The position numbers were made by a program, and so were the translations under genes. The notes under the pieces are model-generated. The model saw only the letters and a program-made list of their open reading frames with translations, was not told the DNA's origin and did not search any database. Source: Bacteroidia bacterium (GTDB taxonomy: Bacteria; Bacteroidota; Bacteroidia; J057). Taken from it: a stretch of 44,359 bases of DNA. The stretch lies in contig JAIBAH010000024.1 in assembly GCA_019695295.1 (NCBI GenBank), forward strand, positions 1 to 44,359. Reading direction: 5' to 3'. Of the stretch, positions 8,085 to 17,104 are shown in pieces; within the stretch, counting starts at the first letter, position 1; each line of letters begins with the position of its first letter.

Positions 8085-9068
8085 TTACCTGTACATTACC
8101 GTATTGACTGCGTCCACAACCCTTTTTACATTGGGTAAAAATGCCTCAATCAGCGTAGGCGCATACGGCAACGGAGTATCGGCACCGGTTACACGCACTA
8201 CAGGGGCATCCAGATAATCAAAAGCCTTGCGTTGAATCATATAGGTAAGCTCGGTAGCGATACCACAAAGCGGCCATGCTTCTTCCACTACTACGCAGCG
8301 GTTGGTTTTCTTCACAGACTGAATCAGTGCGTCATAATCAATCGGACGTAAGGAACGGAGGTCAATCATTTCTGCATTGATTCCCATCTTTTCGAGTTCC
8401 TTGCAGGCATTAAGGCAAACATGCACCATTTTACCATAGGAAATAATGGTCACATCTGTACCAGCCTTTTTTATATCTGCCATTCCGATAGGAATAATAA
8501 ACTCATCACTTTCGGGCACTTCGCCTTTCAACCCGTACATTTGCTCGGACTCCATTACAAGCACGGGATTTTCGTCACGGATAGCGGCTTTGATTAAGCC
8601 TTTTGCATCGCGGGGTGTACTCACGCTTACCACTTTCAGTCCTGGGGTATTGGCGTACCATGGTTCAAAGCTCTGAGAGTGAGTAGCGGCGAGTTGTCCG
8701 GCTGTCTGAGAAGGTCCGCGGAATACGATGGGGATATGATATTGGCCACCGCTCATCTGATGCATTTTGGCGGCATTGTTGATTACCTGATCAATAGCGA
8801 CGAGGGAGAAATTAAAGGTCATGAATTCTACAATCGGGCGAAGCCCCATCATTGCAGCACCAACGCCAATACCTGCAAATCCCAATTCGGCAATCGGAGT
8901 ATCAATGACTCTTTTTTCCCCGAATTCTGCCAGCATTCCTTCCGTTACCTTGTAGGCACCGTTATATTCTGCCACTTCTTCTCCCATTATAAAAACGCGG
9001 GAATCTCTTCGCATTTCCTCCGACATTCCCTCTCTGATTGCTTCTCTGAACTGAAGTTCTCTTGCCAT
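8085..9068 (-). CDS. pdhB: Pyruvate dehydrogenase E1 component, beta subunit
   Basis: This is the beta subunit of the heterotetrameric (alpha2beta2) E1, which decarboxylates pyruvate with thiamine diphosphate and passes the acetyl unit to E2. At 327 residues it has the family length. MGEEVAEYNGAYKVTEGM and the ThDP-contacting DTPIAELGFAGIGVGAAM are typical of PdhB, as are FMTFNFSLVAIDQVINNAAK, RGPSQTAGQLAATHSQSFEPW, IDLRSLRPIDYD and VVVEEAWPLCG. These motifs favour pyruvate over branched-chain 2-oxoacid E1 beta, though the families are close. The alpha subunit and E2 are not in the window. A terminator follows and a TAnnTTTG element precedes it. Confidence 0.93.
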   Translation of the reverse strand: MARELQFREAIREGMSEEMRRDSRVFIMGEEVAEYNGAYKVTEGMLAEFGEKRVIDTPIAELGFAGIGVGAAMMGLRPIVEFMTFNFSLVAIDQVINNAAKMHQMSGGQYHIPIVFRGPSQTAGQLAATHSQSFEPWYANTPGLKVVSVSTPRDAKGLIKAAIRDENPVLVMESEQMYGLKGEVPESDEFIIPIGMADIKKAGTDVTIISYGKMVHVCLNACKELEKMGINAEMIDLRSLRPIDYDALIQSVKKTNRCVVVEEAWPLCGIATELTYMIQRKAFDYLDAPVVRVTGADTPLPYAPTLIEAFLPNVKRVVDAVNTVMYR

Positions 9069-9103
9069 AAACAGTTTTTTCTTTTTTACGAATTTAACGG
9101 CTG

Positions 9104-9111
9104 CAAAAATA
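9104..9111 (-). promoter_or_regulatory. -7 element of pdhB
   Basis: TATTTTTG on the minus strand matches TAnnTTTG and lies 36 bp before the pdhB start codon. Confidence 0.5.
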
Positions 9112-9208
9112 CATATTTTTAAGTACGAAAAACAAGGAATTTAAAAGAATGTTTTTGACTTTTGAAAGAAATTCGTTTTTAGGAAGAAATCCGTCTGATT
9201 ATATCCAT

Positions 9209-9240
9209 AAAAAAGCCGGCAAAATCTGCGTTTTGCCGGC
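9209..9240 (-). terminator. Terminator of the kelch/type IX gene
   Basis: GCCGGCAAAA (9215-9224) and TTTTGCCGGC (9231-9240) form a perfect 10-bp stem with a 6-nt loop, followed on the minus strand by six T. Confidence 0.93.
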
Positions 9241-9272
9241 GGGTTGGTTGTGGATGGGTTTACCCTGAAAAA

Positions 9273-10742
9273 TTACTTCGAAACAAAAACTCTGGTGGCA
9301 AAAAATCCATTTTCGCCCTTAACCGTTAAAAAATACATGCCTGAGTGAAGGCGCTCAGTGGAAAAAGTCCAGCTAACGGGGCTGTTTCCGGCTACTTTTT
9401 CCTTAAACAACTGGAGTTCTCTTCCTGATAAATCGGTAATCAGGATTTCATATTGACCTTCAGGTAATGATGGAGCAGATAACGTAATATTATCTGTGGC
9501 GGGATTCGGATAGCAGGTCATAGACTCATAAAGGGGTGCTGTATTTTCTATCCCTACTGCTGAGGGGGTAATGATGTAGGTTTTAGCAGTGGCGTGAAAA
9601 TAATCCGATGGAGTGGAAGACACCCCTGCAACCAGGATTTTCCCATTGGGCATAAATGCGATACCGGGGAAAAGATATTCTGATACGGGCAGTGTAAATA
9701 CACTTCCGGGATGATATACAACTCCTGTAGTGAGATTTACAGAAATCAATGCTACGCTTGTGGGGTTTGAAGCAGAATCTACTCCGAGCAAATATGCAGT
9801 ATTGGTATTTTTATCCACCGTATAATCATAAAATCCTCCGTCTGTATAACTATCTATCAGTGGAACACTTGTATTAACTTTGGCAAACACCTTAGTATCC
9901 GGATTGAAAGTAATCAGGGCATATTCCATATTCGGCATATAACGGTAAGCCATGAGCAGGTAGTTTCCGTTGGCAAGCCGGATATCAGCATGAGGATGCA
10001 GGTAAGTCCCCATCAGCCACCCTGAATCTGCGGGTATAATCTGACTGCTAAGGGTCTGAAATGTACCATTTACCGGCTCATAGTATTCCACGCTAGTATA
10101 GGTTGTACCGGAATACGTAGGCCATCCGCCAAAAACAACTGCTCCTCCGTCAGTAGTAGGCAATACATTAGGATACGCCCGGGGTTCGTTGAGGCTACCG
10201 GTCTGCGTAAAAGTGTTATTCACCAAATCATACACCTCCGCAACCTGAGCTCCGGTAGGATTGTACCACGCACCGGCAATCAATACATTTCCGTTATTGA
10301 GCTGAGCAGCCCCCATCATCATTCTTGCCATTGTCATGGAAGTCGTAGGAGTAAAAGTATTGGTTGAAGGGTTATAAATCTCACAAGAAGAATAACCCGG
10401 TGCAACGCCTAAGTTTTCACTTCCTCCTATGATAAGATAGGTACCATCAGACAACTTCACCACATTGGAAGCGTCATGCGGAAAATTCATGACCACTTCC
10501 GTAAAGGAATTTGTTCCGGGATTATAGAAATCCGCATACGAACAGGAGACAAAATCAAATTCCCTTCCTCCCAAAATGGCTACATTTCCATTGGATAAAA
10601 CCGCAGGGAAAGGAGCAATTCTGGTTCGGTTCATATCCGGTCCGACCCCAAACTGCCCCCCTCCGGTCTGAGCATTTGCATAAAAGCAAAATGAGAGAAT
10701 CCCCAAAAATAACAATGCGTTTAAAGAATAATGACGTTTCAT
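9273..10742 (-). CDS. Secreted kelch-like beta-propeller protein with type IX sorting domain
   Basis: The 489-residue protein starts with a Sec signal peptide (LNALLFLGILSFCFYANAQ). The body is a series of kelch or galactose-oxidase-like blades, each with a pattern such as NGNVAILGG, DGTYLIIGG, NGNVLIAGA or DGGAVVFGG followed by a YNPGTNSF-like strand. The last 80 residues are a type IX secretion C-terminal domain: CYPNPATDNITLS, ITDLSGRELQLF, LHSGMYFLTVKGENG, VFVSK. It is therefore predicted to cross the outer membrane by the type IX system and be released or anchored. Its substrate is unknown. Tandem FNR-like palindromes lie just upstream (10808-10843), and a strong terminator follows, so it is probably a single-gene unit. 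Confidence 0.9.
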   Translation of the reverse strand: MKRHYSLNALLFLGILSFCFYANAQTGGGQFGVGPDMNRTRIAPFPAVLSNGNVAILGGREFDFVSCSYADFYNPGTNSFTEVVMNFPHDASNVVKLSDGTYLIIGGSENLGVAPGYSSCEIYNPSTNTFTPTTSMTMARMMMGAAQLNNGNVLIAGAWYNPTGAQVAEVYDLVNNTFTQTGSLNEPRAYPNVLPTTDGGAVVFGGWPTYSGTTYTSVEYYEPVNGTFQTLSSQIIPADSGWLMGTYLHPHADIRLANGNYLLMAYRYMPNMEYALITFNPDTKVFAKVNTSVPLIDSYTDGGFYDYTVDKNTNTAYLLGVDSASNPTSVALISVNLTTGVVYHPGSVFTLPVSEYLFPGIAFMPNGKILVAGVSSTPSDYFHATAKTYIITPSAVGIENTAPLYESMTCYPNPATDNITLSAPSLPEGQYEILITDLSGRELQLFKEKVAGNSPVSWTFSTERLHSGMYFLTVKGENGFFATRVFVSK

Positions 10743-10777
10743 GTTTTCCTTTTTTTAATTATAATTGAAATACAATA

Positions 10778-10843
10778 CAAATATCCGGCGCTTTTTTCCC
10801 AAAAACTATGATATAAATCAGGAAAAAATATGATTTTTATCAT
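10778..10843 (-). promoter_or_regulatory. Tandem FNR-like boxes with -7-like elements upstream of the kelch gene
   Basis: Two palindromes of the TGAT-N4-ATCA class lie in tandem. The first, 10808-10821, is ATGAT-ATAA-ATCAG; the second, 10830-10843, is ATGAT-TTTT-ATCAT. Their centres are 22 bp apart, two helical turns. On the minus strand, GATATTTG ends at 10778, 36.5 bp from the first centre, and TAGTTTTTG ends at 10800, 36.5 bp from the second. The same 36.5-bp spacing occurs at both FNR-like boxes of the nos region. If transcription starts about 5 bp past the G, each box sits near -41.5. Confidence 0.55.
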
Positions 10844-10892
10844 GTTTTTCGGGTTTCACCCGGGTTTTTTGGGGTGATATGGGTGAGATATT

Positions 10893-10970
10893 CTCTCGCA
10901 GAGGCGCAAAGGCGCTAAGCTCATTGGGTAATCTCATTATTCTTTGCGCTCCCTGCGGCTTTGCGTGAAA
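10893..10970. repeat. GCGCAAAGG-type palindromic element
   Basis: CGCAGAGGCGCAAAGGCGC on the left is imperfectly complementary to CTTTGCGCTCCCTGCGGC and TTTGCG on the right. The text resembles the GCGCAAAGG/CTTTGCG palindromes scattered between genes in many bacterial genomes. Only one copy of this exact type is in the window; the nosZ terminator at 40652-40712 has a related look. Confidence 0.45.
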
Positions 10971-11171
10971 AACAAAAAAGCCTTTGTGTGAAAAAAAATC
11001 CCTGCCTTTTCAATAATCGGGTATAAAAAAAAGACGGATAACATGGATTCATATTACCCGTCCTGAATTTACAGAAAAAAAATTTACTTACATATTATTG
11101 TAGCTCCGTTCAATAAAGGGAAAACGACAAGCCTGAGTAAGTCCATAATATTATAATGTATAGCGAATGAA

Positions 11172-14100
11172 TTATCCGTTTTTCACCCTTACTTTTCTTG
11201 CGCCGTAGTAGCTGTGTGCATTGGGATTATACATCGCCTCGGCTGTAATTGCGGGCAATTCAAATGCGCCGGTATTTACTACCCTTGTCATATAATAGAA
11301 GGATTTACTTTCCTTTGCATTTACTGTAGTAAAAATCAGCATTCTGTCGTCCCTTACATCCATATAGTCCGGACTAAAACTTCCGCCCGCTTTTTCTATC
11401 CACTGAAAATCAGCAGAGACATTCAGTCTGGGGTTTTCGATTTCAAATCCGGAAGGGATAAGGTCGGAAACTGCTACGTAAGGAACGGTTCTTTCTCCTC
11501 CGTTGAGCGTAATTTTACATACAATCAGGTCTCCCTGTCTGAATTCACTTCCCTTCAGTTCGTTCCCCTTGCGGTCATAATAAGCCCTTCTTACCTGAAA
11601 TTCCTTGTCTTCTTCCTTTATAGTAGCGTATTTTTTTATCCCTTCGGTATTCCAAGCGTAGAAAGTGCTTCCCGTTCCGGATGCCTTGAGAATAATATTT
11701 TTCCCGATTAAATCCTCTGCACTGAAAGATTCACTGGCCTTCTCAAGCGTTTTGATTTTTTTACCGTCGGCCCATATCTCCACCGATACTTTAGCGTCTT
11801 TTCTTTTACCGGCCGCTTTTCCCATCGCGAGGAAATACCATGCATTTTCCTGGGTTGAGTAGCATTCCGTTTGCTTGTCTGCCAGGAACTGAGTAAGGGT
11901 TTGCACCTTTTGATTGGAGGGGTCAACGTCCAGTAATACATTTAACATAATGGCATTGGCGCGGATTTCGGAATCAAAATTGTAAGCGTCCCTGTCTGTT
12001 CTTTCCATATCAAAACTTTTGGGCATGAGTTCATTATAAGCTCCCCAGTTTTTATTCAACGCAAAAGCCCCTGCAAGCAGATAACGGGTATCATTCGTCA
12101 GTAGTTCGGGTCTTGCTCGGTAGTAGTTCATCAGGGAGATATCCGCTTCTCCTGCAAGTGCCAAAACATAAAGTGCATAAATCGAAGCCTTGGGAGCAAT
12201 TTTCCGAATCGTACGTCCGTTGGAATTATAGGAGACATAATCCTCATCGGTTTTTTCACTGGATTCATTTTTCAAAGCCCTGAGGACGTTTTTCATGGTA
12301 TAATTATCCACTTCATATCCGTTTTTCCTTGCCTCCACGAGGAAGTGAGTAGCATAAACACTTGCCCAGCGGTTGTATTCACTCCCACCCTGCCAGTAAT
12401 TGATTTTGCCGCTGTAATCCGCCATGGACTGAATTTTCTGAATTCCTTCCTTTACATAATAACTTGTAGTGACCCCTTTGCCCAAAAGGTCGGGGGCTGC
12501 GGCCTGCGCAAGTTCTGCAAAATAGAGCTGAGGGAAAAGTTTGGAGGTAATCTGCTCAAGACATCCGTAAGGATAGCCCATGAGTTGCCGGAGGTTTTTG
12601 GTATATTTCAGGGCAGGAAAACTACTCACAGTAATTCGGGTAGTCTGAGTACCAGCTACATAATCTGAGGGAATTTTCAGGGGAAGTTCTGTCCCTGCAT
12701 TAATTTCTCCTCCTTCTGATTCGGTTACAAAAGAAGAAGCGGGTCTCACGGAGATTTCGGTTTCTTCAACAGTGGTTCCCAATCCGGAAGTTTTCAGGGT
12801 AATTTTGCCAATGCCCACATCGTCGGTGGTATTAATGCCGAAGTACAGATTTCCGCTGCCATTTGCTGCAATATCCACCGTTTGTGTTACCGCAGAAGTT
12901 ACTTTCAGCGGACCGCTCACCTCTACGGAAACATTTACTTTGCCGGCTTTACTGGTAGTGTTTGAGACATTCACCGGCATAGAAATCGAATCGCCAATCG
13001 TCAGTGTCCGGGGAATCGCAGGCATCAGCACTACTTCATCCACTACTTTCATCGGTTTATCACCTGAGCCAAACCTTGAGCCTTCGTATGCTACAGCCAT
13101 CAGCCTGATTTCTCCATTGTACTGAGGAATATCCAGTTCTACTTTTACCTCACCGTTTGCGTCTGTTTTACGAATTCCGCTCCACAAAGCCACGAGTTTG
13201 AACCTTTTTGCCTTCATCGGATTTTGCCTTTTGCCACTCATATAGTCATCTCCTCCGGCAGCAGAGGAAGCAATTTTCTGGTATTCGGGCAACAACAGGT
13301 CATATAAATCATAGCTTTCTACCGAGAGTTTTCTTTTGTCGTACATGTAGCCGTGAGGGTCAGGAGTTTTAAAGTTTTTTACCTGAAGGACTCCTTCGTC
13401 CACTGCGGCGAGGGTTACATAAATATCTTTTTTAGCTTCCGTTTTTACTGTAACGAACTGTTTGGTACGGGGTCTGACCGATTCCGGTGCGATGAGGGTT
13501 ACGGGAAGTCTGGTAGAAGGCTTTTCAACCATAACTGGCTGATAACCATGACCTACCAGCAAAGGCACATCCTGATTGGTAAGCCCGTGTGGTTTAAATA
13601 AGGTGGCGGAAATATATACATTGGGTAAATACTCCTCCCCTACCGGAATCGGAATTTCCGTAGAATTTTGAGTAACCTCCACATAAAAATGCTTCAGTAC
13701 ACTTTCTCTTTCAATCGTAACGAGCATTTTTCCGGTAAAAGGAGTGATAAACAGGGCTTTTACTGTTTCCCCCGGCTGATATTTTTCCTTGTCAAGAACG
13801 ATATCTATCTGTCCTTCCTTATCTATCTCAAAGGAAGAAGCCGACGCATTGCCGTAGCTGAAAGCATAAAAATCCTGATATACATAATCCTGTTCTCCGT
13901 CTTTATAAATCCGTAACTGATATCTTCCGGATTCTTTTACATTTACGGTAACCTCCCTGGCTGCACCGGAAACGGTAAGATTCTGTTCTGAAACCGGCAC
14001 TTCCTTTTGCTCGGATACATAGCGGAACTGACCATTATCTCCCGATTTTCTCAATACCGTCTGCCATTCATATTTCACCACTTTGGCTTTTATTTTAAAA

Positions 14101-16607
14101 TTCTGAAGTGGCTTTTCTTCTGCGTTTACTGCAATTGTCTGGAAGGTAAGGTCTTTGTTGGTTCCGAAATAATACCCGTTTGATTTAATTCCGATATAAT
14201 GCTCCTTGGGGAAAATCTTAAAACTTTCCAGGCGATTTACGGTGCGCCCGGTTACATCAAATACACTTACATAGAGTTTGCCCTCGACAATCCCCCCGGA
14301 TTTGATGTTTTCCGGAACAGAGAATGCTCCTGTCACCTTTCCATTATCATCCAGAACGCCTTCTTCAAACGTATTTTCAAAAGAGGTATTGCTATAGGAA
14401 GTGTTGGAAAAATTAAACTTTTTATACTCACGGGGCATAAAAGGAATATGATTCAGCACTACATCGGTTTGATATTTATGGCCTTTTGCCGGCTCTCCGA
14501 ACAGGTATTCAGCACTGATTGTATAGCCGACTTCCCCTCCGGCTTCTCCGGTTTCGTCACAATCTACGGTTGCCCGGATTTTGTCAGGAGCAAATTCTTC
14601 GATATTAAACCGGTAAGACTGAATGAATTTTCCGTTTGCAGAAGAAAGTTCTGCTGTATAAGGACCGGTACCGGCAAATTCAGGTGTTTCGATATCGAGT
14701 TCAAAAGAGCCCTGCTCATTGAGTGTTTTCTGAAATTCATGAAACACTTTTCCTACGGGCGTAATTACCTTCACCTGAACCGGAAGGTCTTTGACAATCC
14801 CAAATTGATTATTTCTGACGATACCGGAAAGATGAATGGTTTCTCCAGGGCGGTAGATATTCCTGTCGGCATAGAGAAAAGCATCAAAATCATCGGTTCC
14901 TACGTATTTTCCTCCTACTTCATAGCGGGAAGTACCTACTTCGGAAGCCTGCATATCCAGGTAATTGAAGTCATCGCCCAGGGAAGCATACAGCAGTCTC
15001 GGGCTGAAATCCATGGGTTCCTTGTAGAGATTTTCGACTTTGGCGATTCCCTGTGCGTCGGTAGTAACGGTGCTCAGGGTCTGATTATTGGCGGATACAA
15101 TCTGAACGGTCACATTGGGCAGTGCCTGTGTGGTTTTGATAGAGTTGGCAAAAACAAGAAGGTCATTTCCGGACTTTTTAGCAATCAATCCTATATCAGA
15201 AAAAGAGATGATTTTGGCATCCCGAACATAATAATCCTCATCTGAACGGACAGATACCACATAAATCCCCCTGAAACGCTGATTGACGGCTTTGTGAAGA
15301 TTGATGGTAGCATACTGAAAGGTGTTTTTATTTTCGGCAAACCGGATTTCTTCGGTGTAAATTTCTTTTCCGTAATCACCTACGGAATATTCTGATGGCT
15401 CTTCGTCACCATAACTGTTATCATAGCGGTAGCGGTCATAGTTGTAATTATTATTAAAGAAAAACAGCATATTATTCTGAAATACTTCTTCTACCGTTAC
15501 TTCTACTTCTTTGAGATTTACCGTTTCAAATTTCAGGTTCTCCTCCCCTCCTCTCATAAGATAAATTCCCTGCTTATCCGAAAAACGCAAAAGAGGTTTT
15601 ACATCACTTGCGGTAAGATATTCGGTAAAAGCATTTTCCAGCACTCCTCCGTATAAGCCGGGAAGCCCTTTTTCGACAGAAAGTTTTACTTCATTGGGCA
15701 TTGGAGCTTTTCCTTTGATAATTATATGTTCTGACTCAACTTCTATGGACTGACTGTTGAGGGCCGGAGTAACGGTAATATATTTTGAAGCTTTTTTCGC
15801 GTCAATTTCCTGAGTAGTAGTTACTGTAATCGTGTAATAATCCTCATCCATACTTGCCACCGCTTCAGTGATTGCTACTCTTTGAATCGGGGGAAGATTT
15901 ACAGAAAAACTTCTGTCCTCTTTCAGGGGAGTTTTATTAAGGGTGGAATTGAGGCCTTTTTTTACAACGATTTCAAACTTTTGTTCTTCTTTGGTTTGGG
16001 CAATTCTCCCGAAATCAATCGCAATTACGTCCGAGGGTTTGTCGGTCATGAGAGTATATCCGGTAATTTCTTTTTTGTTTTGCATTACTTTCAGATGGCT
16101 TCTGAGTGCCTCCGGATCAACCTTGTAGTTAAAATAAACATTTCCCTGTACGCTGAGCTTGTACTCTTCATTTTTGATGGGAGTGTAAAAAATATCTGTT
16201 TTAATCACGGTAAAATCCGGCGTTTTAAAGGTTACGGTATTGAAACGGGTTTTTAAGTCCTGATTGCCAGACTCCGCCACAATTTCCGATTTATTAAAAG
16301 AGGCTTTGTAATCCTGTCCGCTTTTGAGGGGTTGAGCGGGAGAAAAAACGAGGGTATTCGGAGAAGTCCACTTATACTTACCGGATATTGCAGGCTGAAA
16401 AGAAAGATAGTTTGCATCTATCCATTTATCTAATTTGTCTTTGGATACCACGTCCTTATTAAAGGTCACGGCAAATGTCTGAAAGTTATCCACTTCGCCT
16501 GTGGGCGTAAATTTGGTTACCCTGAGTACATTCGTATTACAGGAAAATAGCAAAAATGCCAGTAAAACGAAAAAGGAAGTTAAGTTTAAAATTTGTCGCA
16601 TAGTCAT
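11172..16607 (-). CDS. Alpha-2-macroglobulin family lipoprotein with thioester
   Basis: This is a very large (1811-residue) bacterial alpha-2-macroglobulin of the YfhM/MagD class; such proteins trap attacking proteases at the cell envelope. The start at 16607 or 16601 gives a lipoprotein signal (SFFVLLAFLLFSC), so the protein should be lipid-anchored. The open frame continues 90 codons further up but those encode a structured, non-conserved leader. Family blocks include IDIETPEFAGTGPYTAEL, the macroglobulin hinge DRNIYRPGETIHLSGIVRN, LAAVDEGVLQV, and the thioester motif GYPYGCLEQ, with Cys at residue 1349 and Gln at 1352. Downstream comes the thioester helical domain, then a C-terminal receptor-like domain. 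No partner penicillin-binding protein (pbpC) is adjacent, unlike in enterobacteria. Confidence 0.93.
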   Translation of the reverse strand: MTMRQILNLTSFFVLLAFLLFSCNTNVLRVTKFTPTGEVDNFQTFAVTFNKDVVSKDKLDKWIDANYLSFQPAISGKYKWTSPNTLVFSPAQPLKSGQDYKASFNKSEIVAESGNQDLKTRFNTVTFKTPDFTVIKTDIFYTPIKNEEYKLSVQGNVYFNYKVDPEALRSHLKVMQNKKEITGYTLMTDKPSDVIAIDFGRIAQTKEEQKFEIVVKKGLNSTLNKTPLKEDRSFSVNLPPIQRVAITEAVASMDEDYYTITVTTTQEIDAKKASKYITVTPALNSQSIEVESEHIIIKGKAPMPNEVKLSVEKGLPGLYGGVLENAFTEYLTASDVKPLLRFSDKQGIYLMRGGEENLKFETVNLKEVEVTVEEVFQNNMLFFFNNNYNYDRYRYDNSYGDEEPSEYSVGDYGKEIYTEEIRFAENKNTFQYATINLHKAVNQRFRGIYVVSVRSDEDYYVRDAKIISFSDIGLIAKKSGNDLLVFANSIKTTQALPNVTVQIVSANNQTLSTVTTDAQGIAKVENLYKEPMDFSPRLLYASLGDDFNYLDMQASEVGTSRYEVGGKYVGTDDFDAFLYADRNIYRPGETIHLSGIVRNNQFGIVKDLPVQVKVITPVGKVFHEFQKTLNEQGSFELDIETPEFAGTGPYTAELSSANGKFIQSYRFNIEEFAPDKIRATVDCDETGEAGGEVGYTISAEYLFGEPAKGHKYQTDVVLNHIPFMPREYKKFNFSNTSYSNTSFENTFEEGVLDDNGKVTGAFSVPENIKSGGIVEGKLYVSVFDVTGRTVNRLESFKIFPKEHYIGIKSNGYYFGTNKDLTFQTIAVNAEEKPLQNFKIKAKVVKYEWQTVLRKSGDNGQFRYVSEQKEVPVSEQNLTVSGAAREVTVNVKESGRYQLRIYKDGEQDYVYQDFYAFSYGNASASSFEIDKEGQIDIVLDKEKYQPGETVKALFITPFTGKMLVTIERESVLKHFYVEVTQNSTEIPIPVGEEYLPNVYISATLFKPHGLTNQDVPLLVGHGYQPVMVEKPSTRLPVTLIAPESVRPRTKQFVTVKTEAKKDIYVTLAAVDEGVLQVKNFKTPDPHGYMYDKRKLSVESYDLYDLLLPEYQKIASSAAGGDDYMSGKRQNPMKAKRFKLVALWSGIRKTDANGEVKVELDIPQYNGEIRLMAVAYEGSRFGSGDKPMKVVDEVVLMPAIPRTLTIGDSISMPVNVSNTTSKAGKVNVSVEVSGPLKVTSAVTQTVDIAANGSGNLYFGINTTDDVGIGKITLKTSGLGTTVEETEISVRPASSFVTESEGGEINAGTELPLKIPSDYVAGTQTTRITVSSFPALKYTKNLRQLMGYPYGCLEQITSKLFPQLYFAELAQAAAPDLLGKGVTTSYYVKEGIQKIQSMADYSGKINYWQGGSEYNRWASVYATHFLVEARKNGYEVDNYTMKNVLRALKNESSEKTDEDYVSYNSNGRTIRKIAPKASIYALYVLALAGEADISLMNYYRARPELLTNDTRYLLAGAFALNKNWGAYNELMPKSFDMERTDRDAYNFDSEIRANAIMLNVLLDVDPSNQKVQTLTQFLADKQTECYSTQENAWYFLAMGKAAGKRKDAKVSVEIWADGKKIKTLEKASESFSAEDLIGKNIILKASGTGSTFYAWNTEGIKKYATIKEEDKEFQVRRAYYDRKGNELKGSEFRQGDLIVCKITLNGGERTVPYVAVSDLIPSGFEIENPRLNVSADFQWIEKAGGSFSPDYMDVRDDRMLIFTTVNAKESKSFYYMTRVVNTGAFELPAITAEAMYNPNAHSYYGARKVRVKNG

Positions 16608-17104
16608 TGAAATTTGAATAAAAAAAAGGAAAAACAGATCATTGGAGAATCTAAAAAAGGAGAAAACTTCTTTTGCTTCCATTAGGAATGGCTTCAAAAT
16701 AAATTGTTCAATTTCACTTGTCCCGCTTTGCGGGTTCCTTTCGTATAAGCCAATTCTGTTAATTGTCTTATACTCAGGAATGCCCCCAAACTGCGTTGGA
16801 TTTTCGTTACAATACACTGCATTGCGCCTCAAATCCGCCTTGTTTTGGAACAAAATCCTGGGCGAAATTCTTTGCAATTTATTTCTGCGTCATTCCTTAT
16901 AAAAACGCTCAATAATCCGGTATAAAGTTACCGTTTTTTTGGTTACCAAAAATAGTATCTGCATTATTTTTACAGGAATCCGTTGCTTTTTTGGAGTTTA
17001 TTCTACTTCCTCTTTCATAGATGCCTTTATTTTTTTTGCTTTTTTCTGAAACAAAACAGGTTAACTATCGTTTATTGACAGTAATACTATTAAAATCGTG
17101 AGTA
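16608..17104 (-). other. Structured gene-free region, probable long leader of the alpha-2-macroglobulin gene
   Basis: There is no credible gene. Several consecutive hairpins are visible: CCCGC-TTT-GCGGG at 16722-16734; a 12-bp stem with one mismatch at 16743-16773 (GTATAAG with CTTATAC, CAATT with AATTG, 5-nt loop); and smaller stems around 16793-16806, 16809-16830 and 16848-16864. The only good minus-strand -7 element is at 16947-16954, which would make these hairpins part of a leader of about 335 nt. An alternative is that they belong to a dispersed repeat. Confidence 0.4.
16947..16954 (-). promoter_or_regulatory. Candidate -7 element for the alpha-2-macroglobulin gene
   Basis: TATTTTTG on the minus strand matches TAnnTTTG. 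No better match was found between here and the start codon, so a long leader is implied. Confidence 0.3.

Larger units (their letters stand above)
10743..11171. other. Intergenic region between kelch gene and alpha-2-macroglobulin gene
   Basis: No coding sequence is supported. It contains the tandem FNR-like boxes (10808-10843), a GC-rich repeat-like palindrome (10893-10970), and further AT-rich sequence with no clear terminator for the minus-strand gene that ends at 11172. Confidence 0.55.

Noticed and set aside
14199-15245. 348-codon plus-strand frame
   Set aside because: Entirely antisense to the alpha-2-macroglobulin gene, whose domains and thioester motif are clear on the minus strand.
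16608-16877. 90-residue N-terminal extension of the alpha-2-macroglobulin protein
   Set aside because: It would place the lipoprotein signal inside the protein, and the DNA there is a series of hairpins rather than conserved coding sequence.
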